Shown: positions 17,359 to 25,222, counted from the stretch's first letter. The stretch: 44,274 nucleotides of DNA from JBNKLG01 sp050292235 (GCA_050292235.1 JBNKLG010000012.1:1-44274); one strand, 5' to 3'. Translations and numbers: made by a program. The notes: generated by a model not told the origin, from the letters alone.

Positions 17359-17583
17359 ATGAAAGTCGTACAAAAAAACGATGAGTATGTCATCTTCGAA
17401 AAGCGTAGCGGTCGTTACGCCGTCAAAGATCTCAACACCAGAAAATATTTGCTGGCGGAAGAGAAGATTCAGAAACTCACCGCCGCCGGGCTGGTGAAAA
17501 AACCAGTACCCAAGCCAAAACCCGAGGTAGCGGAAGAGGCACCAGTAGAGGAAACACCTGCTGAGGAAGCGACAGAAGAGTAA
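17359..17583 (+). CDS. small protein with Pro/Glu-rich acidic tail, unknown
   Basis: This 74-residue cytoplasmic protein has a folded-looking N-terminal half (MKVVQKNDEYVIFEKRSGRY then AVKDLNTRKYLLAEEKIQKL) and a tail of low complexity, first basic (KKPVPKPKPE) and then acidic (EEAPVEETPAEEATEE). GAGG lies upstream of the ATG at suitable distance and a strong terminator follows directly, so this is a short monocistronic transcript. The pattern resembles conserved short proteins of sulfur-oxidising gammaproteobacteria, but I can give no function. Confidence 0.8.
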   Translation: MKVVQKNDEYVIFEKRSGRYAVKDLNTRKYLLAEEKIQKLTAAGLVKKPVPKPKPEVAEEAPVEETPAEEATEE

Positions 17584-17588
17584 CAAAG

Positions 17589-17613
17589 ACGGGGCCGATG
17601 GCCCCGTTTTTTT
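17589..17613 (+). terminator. intrinsic terminator
   Basis: The perfect stem ACGGGGCC / GGCCCCGT with a GAT loop is followed by six further T. It ends the small acidic-tailed protein gene five bases after its stop. Confidence 0.95.
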
Positions 17614-17779
17614 AAAGCCCAACCCTTCTTACTTTCTCCCTTTCAATCAGGCACGATCCCCAGAAACATCCTGCGCTCCAGCGACGCCCCGGCATCCCGC
17701 CCTCCTGGCAGGGATCAAACAAATCTCACCTCTGATTTCCATGCTATTTTTTGAGAAAAGGTCATCGCTGGAGATCAAG

Positions 17780-19369
17780 ATGTCTGCCGAACACGTGCTA
17801 CGGGAGGTACTCCCCTGGAGTCATACCTTCGAGACCAAAATCCCTGGCATTGATCAGCAGCATAAGCGCCTGGTCACGCTGTTAAACACCATGGGTTCCA
17901 AGCTGGCTCAGGGCCACGATTTACTGGAAATCGACAAAGTCATCGAAGATCTCCATGACTACACCCACTACCATTTCCGTTCTGAAGAGAAGGTCTGGGA
18001 AAAATGGTTTCATGACGACGAGTGGGCGACTGATCATCAAAAAACCCATGCGGATTTTGTCGCCAAAGTCGCCGACTTTCGCCAACAAAAACACGAGGGC
18101 AAAAACAAAAAACTCTACGAGCAGGTCTTACGATTCTTAATCTACTGGCTGGCCCATCACATCCTGGATGATGATATGCGCATGGCCAAGGTGATTCATT
18201 TAGTGGATGGGGGAATCGGCCTTCAAGAGGCCAAGACCCGTATTCAGACCGAGATGAGCGATTCCATCGAGGTCTTCATCGATTCCTTACTGAACATGTA
18301 TGAAAGTCTGACCTCCCGTACCTTTGAGCTGGAGGAGGAAAAAAAGGAACGCGCCAAAGCAACCGAGGCTCTGATGCTGCGCGAGCGGCAGGAACAGGAG
18401 TTTGGCAATGAGGTCATCAACAGTGTTCCTGGACTGGTCTATCTGTACAACGAACAGCAGCGCCTCATCCGATGGAACCGCCGTCATGAAGAAGACCTTG
18501 GTTATTCTGATGAGGATTTAAGGGAGATGTCGGTTCTTGATTTCTTCAACACCGATCAACACGAAAAAATCACCCAGGCACTGACCTCACTCTCTTCAGG
18601 CAACAGGGTCGAGGTAGAGGCCAATGTCCGCACCAAAGAGGGTGAGGAAATTCCGTTTATCCTCAATGGGGCGCCCTTCAACCTGGGTGAACATACCGGC
18701 TTTTTGGGAACGGGTATCGATATTACCGAACTCAAACGTTCCCAGGAAAAACTCATCCGAAAAACCGAAGAGATCAAGGAGACCTTGATCGGTACGGTCA
18801 CGGCCATGAGTCGGGCAATGGAAGCACGCGACCCCTATACAGCGGGACACCAACAGCGGGTTGCGACGATTGCCTATGCCATCGCTGTTGAGATTGGCCT
18901 GGATGAGAGCCGGATTGAGGGCCTGAAGCTTGGGGCCAGCATTCACGACATTGGCAAATTGGCCATCCCGACTGAGATGCTGGTCAAACCCACCCAACTG
19001 ACCCAGCTGGAATACAGCGTTCTCCAAACCCACGTAGAAGCCGGAGCCAATATCCTTAAGGATGTCAAATTTCCCTGGCCGGTTCTCGATATCATTTTGC
19101 AGCACCATGAAAGGCTGAATGGTTCTGGATATCCCCACGGTTTGAAAGCAGAAGAGATCTGTCTGGAGGGCCGCATCCTGGCCGTGGCCGATGTCTTCGA
19201 GGCCATGTCCGCCCACCGCCCCTACCGACCATCACTGGGTATCGCTAAAGCCATGGCTGAACTGGATCAAAATCGCGTCAAACTCTATGACCCTGTGGTG
19301 GTGGATGCGCTCAAGCGATTAATTGAAAATGATCCGGATCGGTTTAGTCCTGATGCCTCTGTTGTCTAG
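17780..19369 (+). CDS. hemerythrin-PAS-HD-GYP protein (oxygen/redox-responsive c-di-GMP phosphodiesterase)
   Basis: This 529-residue protein starts at ATG 17780 after GGAG; a frame-open ATG at 17741 has no ribosome site. Domains in order: bacteriohemerythrin (about 10-145) with diiron ligands His28, His65, Glu69, His86/His90, His127 and Asp131; a coiled linker (EEEKKERAKATEAL); PAS (about 210-330); HD-GYP (about 345-510) with HDIGKLAIP and HHERLNGSGYP. HD-GYP domains hydrolyse c-di-GMP. The usual HHExxDGxGYP reads HHERLNGSGYP here, Asp to Asn. The hemerythrin module likely senses oxygen or redox state and controls phosphodiesterase output. It has no membrane segment. Confidence 0.92.
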   Translation: MSAEHVLREVLPWSHTFETKIPGIDQQHKRLVTLLNTMGSKLAQGHDLLEIDKVIEDLHDYTHYHFRSEEKVWEKWFHDDEWATDHQKTHADFVAKVADFRQQKHEGKNKKLYEQVLRFLIYWLAHHILDDDMRMAKVIHLVDGGIGLQEAKTRIQTEMSDSIEVFIDSLLNMYESLTSRTFELEEEKKERAKATEALMLRERQEQEFGNEVINSVPGLVYLYNEQQRLIRWNRRHEEDLGYSDEDLREMSVLDFFNTDQHEKITQALTSLSSGNRVEVEANVRTKEGEEIPFILNGAPFNLGEHTGFLGTGIDITELKRSQEKLIRKTEEIKETLIGTVTAMSRAMEARDPYTAGHQQRVATIAYAIAVEIGLDESRIEGLKLGASIHDIGKLAIPTEMLVKPTQLTQLEYSVLQTHVEAGANILKDVKFPWPVLDIILQHHERLNGSGYPHGLKAEEICLEGRILAVADVFEAMSAHRPYRPSLGIAKAMAELDQNRVKLYDPVVVDALKRLIENDPDRFSPDASVV

Positions 19370-19393
19370 TGCCGAATTCACCGGTTCGGTCAC

Positions 19394-19431
19394 GGCAACC
19401 ACCCGTGGAGAGTGGTTGCCTTCCGTTTTTT
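19394..19431 (+). terminator. intrinsic terminator
   Basis: The stem GGCAACCAC / GTGGTTGCC (19394-19402 and 19412-19420) is followed after TTCCG by six T. It ends the HD-GYP gene and stands between it and the convergent ribB. Read in the other direction it has no T run, so it is one-way. Confidence 0.85.
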
Positions 19432-19440
19432 CTTTTGGCT

Positions 19441-20109
19441 TCAGACGGCTTCACCCAAGGCACTGGTGCGATAAGCCACCAGATCCTCGATGCTCAACAC
19501 CGGCATCTGATGTCGTTCTGCGAAAGCCACAATCTCAGGCAGGCGTGCCATGGAACCATCGACATTGGTCAGCTCGCAGAGCACACCAGCAGGCCGAAGT
19601 CCGGCAAGGCGCATCAAATCCACCGTACCTTCGGTATGACCCCGGCGACTGAGCACACCGCCCGGCTGTGCCCGTAGCGGAAAGACATGACCGGGCCGAG
19701 CCAGTTGATCTGGTTGGCAATCAGCGGCGATGGCCGTTCGGATGGTGGTGACCCGGTCTGCGGCGGAAACCCCGGTGGTCACCCCCTCTTTGGCTTCGAT
19801 GGATACTGTAAAGGCGGTATTATTCCGGCTGTTGTTGTCCTTCACCATCATGGGTAACTTAAGCTGACGCACTGCCTCATCGGTGAGGCAGAGACAGACG
19901 ATACCGCTACACTCCCGAATCAACATGGCCATCTGGTCCGGATTGATGCTTTCGGCGGCAAAGATGAGATCACCTTCGTTTTCCCGGTTTTCATCGTCGA
20001 CCAACAACACACCTCTGCCCTGACGTAGAGCCTCCAGAGCGGTTATCACCCGGGTTGATGACGGCCCAAACCGGGCCAATAAGGAGGGATTTTTCTGAGT
20101 CTGATTCAT
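19441..20109 (-). CDS. ribB: RibB, 3,4-dihydroxy-2-butanone 4-phosphate synthase
   Basis: RibB makes the four-carbon precursor of riboflavin from ribulose 5-phosphate. The 222-residue protein has only this domain, not the fused RibBA form. Motifs are LLVDDENRENEGDLIFAAE (metal and substrate binding), CSGIVCLCLTDE, RRGHTEGTVDLMRLAGL, and AGVLCELTN. The ATG at 20109 has AGGA at seven bases. An FMN riboswitch lies upstream in the leader, so the gene is switched off when FMN is plentiful. A stand-alone ribB under an RFN element is a common proteobacterial pattern; the rest of the rib pathway is elsewhere. Confidence 0.95.
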   Translation of the reverse strand: MNQTQKNPSLLARFGPSSTRVITALEALRQGRGVLLVDDENRENEGDLIFAAESINPDQMAMLIRECSGIVCLCLTDEAVRQLKLPMMVKDNNSRNNTAFTVSIEAKEGVTTGVSAADRVTTIRTAIAADCQPDQLARPGHVFPLRAQPGGVLSRRGHTEGTVDLMRLAGLRPAGVLCELTNVDGSMARLPEIVAFAERHQMPVLSIEDLVAYRTSALGEAV

Positions 20110-20211
20110 GGATAGTTCCTAAAGTTGAGTCCAGAATCAGGGCGCAAAGAGATAGGCCGGAAAACCGGCAAACAGGCGCACGCAAACCCGCAAGCGGATT
20201 CACGCGATGCC

Positions 20212-20356
20212 CTATTCTCTCTCATCCGGACTGTAACCGTCGGCTCCGGCCTCTCACCGGATCTGCTTGACCCCAGGTCAAAACCTGGGCGCTCGCGGGC
20301 TCCTCCATCGAAACGGAGATACCGCCGGTAGGGAATTCCACCCTGCCCTGAGAATA
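20212..20356 (-). promoter_or_regulatory. FMN riboswitch (RFN element)
   Basis: Reading leftwards from 20356 the conserved RFN blocks are all present: TTCTCAGGGCAGGGTG, AATTCCCTACCGGCGGTAT, AGCCCGCGAGCG, GATCCGGTGAGAGGCCGG, AGCCGACGGTTACAGTC and CGGATGAGAGAGAA. The 5' and 3' ends pair to form P1. The aptamer ends about 100 bases before the ribB ATG. That spacer holds a small hairpin GCCGG-AAAA-CCGGC (20156-20169) without a strong T run, so control of translation initiation is more likely than simple termination. Confidence 0.95.
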
Positions 20357-20450
20357 AGTCGATATAGTTAGGCTCTTTCGAGCGGTTTCAAAATACCCTG
20401 CAAACCTGGCAGAAAGCAAGTGCCCTTCCAACAGGAATAAAGATGATCAG

Positions 20451-21110
20451 ATGAAAAAGTGGTTTTTCAGTTTGCTGCTGATGCTGGGCAGCTACGCCCT
20501 TTTCATTGTTTTTGGATTTTCTCCAGCCCCCAATGTGGTTAAGGCAGAAGCTGGCTATACCGGAACCGGACCTATCCAGATTCATGTCGTCAGCCATGGC
20601 TGGCATACGGGTTTTATCATTCCCACAGAGGCACTAGAGGCCAAACTGCCAGCCTTGAAGGCCCGTTTTGGAAACGCACCCATGCTGGAAATCGGCTGGG
20701 GCGACAAGGGCTTCTATCAGGCCGAAACCATCACGCTGGGCATCAGTCTGCGGGCCATGTTCTGGCCATCCGAATCGGTCGTTCATGTGGTGGCGGTCAC
20801 CGATGAGGTCCACGCCTTTTTCCCCCACAGCCAGATCCGGACCCTCAGACTCAGTCAGCGGGGCTTCGCCACTTTGGTCCGTTTTCTGACCAACAGTTTT
20901 CACCAAGAGATTGAGGGAGAGATCATGCCGCTACGCAAGGGAATCTACGGTGACAGCCAGTTTTATCAGGGTGTCGGGGACTATTTTTTTCTGAACACTT
21001 GCAACAAATGGACAGCAAAAGGGCTCAAAAGCAGTGGACTGGACATCAATCCGACACTGAAACTTTCTGCCAGTGGGGTTATGGACTACCTTGAATCACT
21101 GAACCCCTAG
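20451..21110 (+). CDS. DUF2459 family protein
   Basis: This 219-residue protein has an N-terminal hydrophobic signal or anchor (KKWFFSLLLMLGSYALFIVFG) and the DUF2459 (TIGR02117) pattern: IHVVSHGWHTGFIIP, LEIGWGDKGFYQA, LRAMFWPSESVVHVVAV, and a C-terminal FFLNTCNKWTAKGLKSSG. Conserved His and Cys residues suggest an enzyme of the NlpC/P60-like or transglutaminase-like kind, but no activity is established to my knowledge. It is expected to face the periplasm. It is followed 22 bases later by an RlpA-like lipoprotein gene, so the two may form an envelope-related operon. Confidence 0.88.
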   Translation: MKKWFFSLLLMLGSYALFIVFGFSPAPNVVKAEAGYTGTGPIQIHVVSHGWHTGFIIPTEALEAKLPALKARFGNAPMLEIGWGDKGFYQAETITLGISLRAMFWPSESVVHVVAVTDEVHAFFPHSQIRTLRLSQRGFATLVRFLTNSFHQEIEGEIMPLRKGIYGDSQFYQGVGDYFFLNTCNKWTAKGLKSSGLDINPTLKLSASGVMDYLESLNP

Positions 21111-21132
21111 GCTTCTCCACGAGGAAAATCCC

Positions 21133-21540
21133 ATGCCCCATTGGTCGCACTACCCTCTCCTGTTACTCATGGCGGTCTCGTTACAATCCTGCTCAGGTAC
21201 GATCAGAGAGGAGAAGATCCAGCGTAGCTACGATGAGCCCCAGGGCAAAACCAGCTACGGCAAGGCCAGTTACTATGCCTCAAGCTTTAATGGACATCGG
21301 ACCGCCAGTGGCGAACCTCTCAACAACAGTAAGCTGACGGCTGCTCATCGCCAGCTCCCTTTTGGCACTCAGGTCAAAGTGACCAATAAAAGCAATGGCA
21401 AAAGTGTCGTTGTGACCATTAACGACCGTGGCCCCTTTACCCGAGGCCACACCATTGATCTGACCCAGGCCGCCTTTGAGCGCATCGCCCCTTTGCGGCA
21501 AGGCGTGGTTTCTGTGGAAATCCAGCGGATCAGTAACTGA
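21133..21540 (+). CDS. RlpA-like septal ring lytic transglycosylase family lipoprotein
   Basis: This 135-residue lipoprotein has a signal sequence with lipobox LQSC (lipidation cysteine about residue 20) and a double-psi beta-barrel domain: YGKASYYASSFNGHRTASGE, LTAAHRQLPFGTQVKVTN and VTINDRGPFTRGHTIDLTQ. The last motif holds the catalytic Asp and His region of RlpA transglycosylases, which cleave denuded peptidoglycan strands. The SPOR domain of full RlpA is missing, so septal targeting must be absent or supplied otherwise. AGGA precedes the ATG. It is short for RlpA but normal for the DPBB-only class. Confidence 0.9.
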   Translation: MPHWSHYPLLLLMAVSLQSCSGTIREEKIQRSYDEPQGKTSYGKASYYASSFNGHRTASGEPLNNSKLTAAHRQLPFGTQVKVTNKSNGKSVVVTINDRGPFTRGHTIDLTQAAFERIAPLRQGVVSVEIQRISN

Positions 21541-21590
21541 ATCAGGGAAAGTTAGAGACGCGAAAGGACCTCGCCCTTTTCGGATACAGA

Positions 21591-21971
21591 CTAGGCCGCC
21601 TGTCCGGCAATCTGGTCGCTGGTGCGGATGACCCGGTTGTTTTCGTCCACATAGACCAGACTGGGCCTGAAGGTTGCCAGTTCACTCTCATCCAAAGCCG
21701 CGTAGGCGCAAATGATGACACGATCACCCGGAGCGGCCCTGTGAGCAGCAGCACCGTTGACGGAGATAATGCGGGAACCCGCTTCGGCTTCAATGGCATA
21801 GGTGGTAAAACGTTCGCCATTGGTCACGTTATATAGCTGAATCTGCTCGTAGGGCAGAATGCCCGCCAGATCCATCAGCGCCCGGTCAATGGCGCAGGAA
21901 CCCTCGTAATCCACTTCGGCGTGGGTCACGCAGGCACGATGGATCTTGCATTTCAGTAGGGTCAGATGCAT
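21591..21971 (-). CDS. panD: PanD, aspartate 1-decarboxylase
   Basis: PanD makes beta-alanine from aspartate for pantothenate and CoA synthesis. The 126-residue proenzyme (MHLTLLKCKIHRACVTHAEV) contains the self-cleavage site YEGSCAID, where cleavage between Gly and Ser makes the pyruvoyl cofactor. Further marks are YEQIQLYNVTNGERFTTYAI and NGAAAHRAAPGDRVIICAYA. The length is normal. It is convergent with the RlpA-like gene and divergent from the secreted protein gene at 22059. Other pan genes are not in the window. Confidence 0.96.
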   Translation of the reverse strand: MHLTLLKCKIHRACVTHAEVDYEGSCAIDRALMDLAGILPYEQIQLYNVTNGERFTTYAIEAEAGSRIISVNGAAAHRAAPGDRVIICAYAALDESELATFRPSLVYVDENNRVIRTSDQIAGQAA

Positions 21972-22058
21972 AGCAGAATTGGATTCAATTAGGGTGAAAT
22001 TACCTCTATTATCTCTCGAAAAGAATCATTTTCAAAATAGCGGAATCTGGATATCCCC

Positions 22059-22427
22059 ATGAGAAAAATCAGCCTGATATTTTTTATCCTTGGACTCATG
22101 ACGAGTCTGCCTGCTTTATCACAAGGGCTGGTCGGCACCTACTCCGCCGTCGGTACCAACCCTGGCGGCAGTGGACAATACAAGGGGCGGGTGAAGATCA
22201 CCCAATCCGAAGGCATCTATTACGTCAGATGGCAGGTCGGCGCAACCTATCGGGGTACCGGCATCCGTACCGGCAATGTCTTATCGGTAGCCTATACCGA
22301 TGCCAATCGCAAATGGTTTGGCATCGTCTCCTACCAAATCCTGGACGATGGCAATCGGCTACAAGGCCAGTGGTGTGAACACAATGGCCGCCTGCTTGGC
22401 ACAGAACTCCTGGTGAAACGGCGATGA
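22059..22427 (+). CDS. secreted protein, unknown
   Basis: This 122-residue protein has a signal peptide (RKISLIFFILGLMTSLPALS, cleavage after ALS) and a mature beta-rich domain: GTYSAVGTNPGGSGQYKGRV, then ITQSEGIYYVRWQVGATYRG and GNVLSVAYTD. The pattern (repeated G-Y-x-V and W-x-V strands, ending LQGQWCEHNGRLLGTELLVK) suggests a small beta-barrel such as a lipocalin-like fold. I do not know the family. The stop overlaps the ATG of aguB (ATGA), so the two are translated together; whether this reflects a link to polyamine metabolism is unclear. Confidence 0.8.
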   Translation: MRKISLIFFILGLMTSLPALSQGLVGTYSAVGTNPGGSGQYKGRVKITQSEGIYYVRWQVGATYRGTGIRTGNVLSVAYTDANRKWFGIVSYQILDDGNRLQGQWCEHNGRLLGTELLVKRR

Positions 22428-23320
22428 GTGAGGCCCTGACCCTGGCGCTGGTGCAACGCCCCTGCAGCAGCGATGTTACAGAAAACCGAGCGGCATTAGC
22501 GGCAGACATCCGCCACTGTGCTCAACAGGGTGCACAATTGGTGCTGCTGCAAGAGCTGCATAACACGCCCTACTTCTGCCAGGTTGAGGATCCTGACCTG
22601 TTCGATCTGGCCGAATCCATCCCCGGCCCCTCCACTGAGTTTTTTGGCCATCTGGCCAAAGCGCTGGGGGTGGTCATTGTCACCTCTCTGTTCGAACGCC
22701 GTGCCCCCGGCCTCTACCACAACACCGCCGTGGTGCTGGAGCGCGATGGCAGCATCGCGGGCAGCTATCGCAAAATGCACATCCCCGACGACCCCGGCTT
22801 TTACGAGAAATTCTATTTCACCCCCGGAGATCTCGGCTTTCGCCCGATCCCGACCAGCTTGGGCAAGCTGGGGCTTCTGGTCTGCTGGGATCAGTGGTAT
22901 CCAGAAGCCGCCCGTCTCATGGCCCTGGCCGGGGCTGATCTGCTGCTCTACCCCACCGCCATCGGCTGGGACCCCGGGGATGGGTCAGCCGAACAACAGC
23001 GCCAGCTGGACGCCTGGATCACGGTACAGCGCGCCCATGCCATCGCCAACGGCCTGCCCCTGATCAGCGCCAATCGCGTGGGACCGGAGGCCGATCCCAG
23101 CGATCAATCTGAGGGTATCTGTTTCTGGGGTCACTCCATGATCTGCGGCCCCCAGGGGGAACTGCTGGCTCAGGCGGGAGAAGAGGCCGAGATTCTCATC
23201 GCCGAGATCGATCTCAAACGCTCGGAGCAGGTTCGCCGCATCTGGCCCTTCTTCCGGGATCGACGGATCGATGCCTATGAGGGGTTGTTGCAGCGCTATT
23301 GCGATCAGCCCCCTTCGTAG
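22424..23320 (+). CDS. aguB: N-carbamoylputrescine amidase (AguB)
   Basis: This carbon-nitrogen hydrolase turns N-carbamoylputrescine into putrescine, CO2 and ammonia. The 298-residue protein has the nitrilase-fold Glu-Lys-Cys triad: Glu44 in LLQELHNTPYFCQ, Lys117 in YRKMHIPDDPGFYEKFYFTPGD, Cys154 in LLVCWDQWYPEAARL. The IPDDPGFYEKFYF stretch is characteristic of AguB rather than other nitrilases. With the agmatine deiminase at 15882 it completes the two-step agmatine-to-putrescine route, although the two genes are separated by unrelated ones. The 3' end overlaps the first base of a palindromic repeat. Confidence 0.95.
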   Translation: MSEALTLALVQRPCSSDVTENRAALAADIRHCAQQGAQLVLLQELHNTPYFCQVEDPDLFDLAESIPGPSTEFFGHLAKALGVVIVTSLFERRAPGLYHNTAVVLERDGSIAGSYRKMHIPDDPGFYEKFYFTPGDLGFRPIPTSLGKLGLLVCWDQWYPEAARLMALAGADLLLYPTAIGWDPGDGSAEQQRQLDAWITVQRAHAIANGLPLISANRVGPEADPSDQSEGICFWGHSMICGPQGELLAQAGEEAEILIAEIDLKRSEQVRRIWPFFRDRRIDAYEGLLQRYCDQPPS

Positions 23321-23345
23321 TTGGGCAAAGCGCAGCGTGCCCAAC
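23320..23345. repeat. 26-base palindromic repeat, copy 1
   Basis: The arms GTTGGGC and GCCCAAC enclose AAAGCGCAGCGT. The same 26-base sequence with one base changed occurs at 43658-43683. It begins on the last base of the aguB stop codon. Short dispersed repeats of this kind are common after genes in gammaproteobacteria and can form a hairpin in the transcript. Confidence 0.8.
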
Positions 23346-23490
23346 AATTAAGCCATTGTGGGGGCTGGGTCGCACTGCTGCATCCTTCTAAAAACACTCA
23401 TGCCTGCGCCCGACCGGCAGGACGGGAAACGCAGCTGATGCAATTGATGCACTTCGCTAAAAACGCTCAGCATATCCTGCGGTTCCTATA

Positions 23491-23582
23491 GTAGGAGCGC
23501 CCCGTGGGCGCGATGAGTTTGATGATGCGCCGGGAATATCATGCTTGCAGACGTGGATTTCGCCCCCATGGGGCGCTCCTAC
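23491..23582. repeat. inverted repeat pair, REP-like
   Basis: The 13-base arm GTAGGAGCGCCCC (23491-23503) has its perfect complement GGGGCGCTCCTAC at 23570-23582. Each arm also has a local hairpin: GCGCCCC-GT-GGGCGC and CGCCCCC-AT-GGGGCG. The GTAGGAGCG head is a known REP-type motif of gammaproteobacteria, usually mobilised by a RAYT (REP-associated tyrosine transposase). No transposase gene is next to it. Confidence 0.75.
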
Positions 23583-23625
23583 TGGCGTTTGTGAGAGGTG
23601 GTGGAGAGATGATATCTACAGGACT

Positions 23626-23651
23626 CGTTCCCATGCTCCGGCGTGGGAACG
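23626..23651. repeat. short palindromic repeat
   Basis: The arms CGTTCCCATGC (23626-23636) and GCGTGGGAACG (23641-23651) pair with one T-G position around a four-base loop. Such GTTCCCACGC...GCGTGGGAAC elements are dispersed in many sulfur-oxidising and methane-oxidising gammaproteobacterial genomes, as I recall them; only one copy was seen in this window. Confidence 0.65.
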
Positions 23652-23746
23652 GATGGCCGAACCCATAGCCCCACTGCCCTTGGTATTGAATCCACTACAG
23701 CTCGCCATATATGCTTGCCGACTGGCACACCCTATTTGGAGTCCCC

Positions 23747-24871
23747 ATGAGCCACCCCACTGACCGCTTCAACACCGATGCCCACCAGGAGATGCGCTCC
23801 ATCATTCAACGGGTGGCCACCGGTCCCGAGCTGAGCAAGAGCATCTCCCGCGAAGAGACCCACAATGCCATGAAGTACATCCTCGACAAGCAGGTGGAGG
23901 ATGTTCAGGCTGCGGTCTTTTTCATCGCCATGCGGATGAAACGGGAGACCATGGAGGAGTATCTGGGCGCCCTGGATGCCCTGCGTGCCGCCACCCAGAC
24001 AGTGACCGCCGATGTGGACGAGCTGGTCGATATCGCCGAACCTTATGATGGGTTCAACCGCTCCCTGCCGGTGCTGCCCTTCCTGCCAGCGGTACTGGCA
24101 GAGTGTGGCGTTGCCGCCATCACCCAGGGTGTGGATGCGGTGGGTCCCAAATACGGTGTGACCCACCGCCATGTGCTGGCCGCCGCCGGGGTCAATGTCG
24201 ATCTCAGTCCCCAGCAGGCCGCCGACCGTCTGGCCGATAGCAAGCTGGGCTGGAGCTACATCGACCAGGCCCAGTTCTGCCCCAAACTGCATGATCTGGT
24301 ACCCCTGCGCACCCTCATCGTCAAACGCCAGCTGCTGACCACCGTCGAGGTCATGTGCAAACCCATCGCCGGACGCACCAAGACCCATATGATGACCGGC
24401 TATGTCCACAAGCCCTACCCGCCCATCTACGCCCAGCTCGCCCGCCATGTGGGCTACGACTCCGCCCTGCTGGTGCGGGGCGTGGAAGGGGGCGTCATGC
24501 CCTCCCTGCGACAGGAAGGCAAATACTTCTACTACCACCATCGGGATGAGGAACAGGGTGTCGACATCAACCCCGCCGACCTGGGCATCAACCAGCCCAT
24601 CCGCGCCGTCCCCCTGCCCGAGGATCTGCCCACCACCACCCGGCCTGGTGATGAGATCGCCATCAGCCTCGACATGCCCGCCACGGCTCGTGCCGCCGCC
24701 AAAATTGGTTTAGCCGCCCTCAAGGGCGAGAAAGGCCCGGCCTACGACGGCCTGGTCTACACCGGCGCGCTGGTGTTACAGCATGTCGGCAAAGCCAAGG
24801 ATCTCAGCGACGCCGCCCAGCAGATCCGCCAAGTGCTGGACGCCGGCAAGGCCGCCGAGCGGATTCGATAA
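23747..24871 (+). CDS. TrpD-like glycosyl transferase family 3 protein
   Basis: This 374-residue protein is of the anthranilate phosphoribosyltransferase / pyrimidine nucleoside phosphorylase fold. It starts at ATG 23747 after GGAG. The N-terminal helical domain (HQEMRSIIQRVATGPELSKS) is followed by the alpha/beta domain with GVDAVGPKYGVTHRHVLAA, GRTKTHMMTGYVHKPYPPIY and VRGVEGGVMPSLRQ. Classical TrpD motifs (GTGGD, KHGNR) are not seen, so anthranilate is unlikely to be the substrate; it resembles the YbiB/TrpD2 class, some of which bind nucleic acid. A Rieske protein gene follows one base after its stop. Confidence 0.75.
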   Translation: MSHPTDRFNTDAHQEMRSIIQRVATGPELSKSISREETHNAMKYILDKQVEDVQAAVFFIAMRMKRETMEEYLGALDALRAATQTVTADVDELVDIAEPYDGFNRSLPVLPFLPAVLAECGVAAITQGVDAVGPKYGVTHRHVLAAAGVNVDLSPQQAADRLADSKLGWSYIDQAQFCPKLHDLVPLRTLIVKRQLLTTVEVMCKPIAGRTKTHMMTGYVHKPYPPIYAQLARHVGYDSALLVRGVEGGVMPSLRQEGKYFYYHHRDEEQGVDINPADLGINQPIRAVPLPEDLPTTTRPGDEIAISLDMPATARAAAKIGLAALKGEKGPAYDGLVYTGALVLQHVGKAKDLSDAAQQIRQVLDAGKAAERIR

Positions 24872-24872
24872 G

Positions 24873-25178
24873 GTGAGCCTGACCGAAATCGCCCGGGTCG
24901 GCGAGCTGGCCGACAACCAGATGAAACGGGTCGAGGTCGATGGCCGGAAGCTGCTGCTCTGCTTCAGCCAGGACCAGTACTTCCTGGTGGACGAGATGTG
25001 CAGCCACGAGGACTACTCCCTCTACCTCGGCTGTGTCCGTGAAGGCCGGATCAAATGCTCCCTGCATGGCAGCTGGTTCGATCTGGCCAGTGGAAAGGCC
25101 CAGGCAGAACCGGCCCATGAGCCGATCCGGACCCACAAGGTTCAGGTCGAAGCGGGTCGTATTCTGGCCAGTCTCTGA
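24873..25178 (+). CDS. Rieske-type [2Fe-2S] ferredoxin
   Basis: This small soluble Rieske protein has 101 residues and starts with GTG at 24873, one base after the preceding stop. The cluster motifs are CSHEDYSLYLGC (Cys43, His45) and CSLHGSWFD (Cys62, His65), as in ferredoxin components of aromatic dioxygenases and NirD. There is no membrane anchor. No oxygenase or reductase is next to it, so its electron partner is unknown. The tight link with the TrpD-like gene suggests that the two act together. Confidence 0.88.
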   Translation: MSLTEIARVGELADNQMKRVEVDGRKLLLCFSQDQYFLVDEMCSHEDYSLYLGCVREGRIKCSLHGSWFDLASGKAQAEPAHEPIRTHKVQVEAGRILASL

Positions 25179-25222
25179 ACGCCGGGTTACCATTTGGCTC
25201 TTTACCTGGCCCACGGCCCTTC

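Larger units (their letters stand above)
23321..23746. other. intergenic repeat region
   Basis: These 426 bases between aguB and the TrpD-like gene hold no convincing gene. They contain three separate inverted-repeat elements: the 26-base palindrome, a long repeat pair at 23491-23582 and a short palindrome at 23626-23651. The sequence between them appears unconstrained. A promoter for the TrpD-like gene should lie in the last ~90 bases, but none is obvious. Confidence 0.7.
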
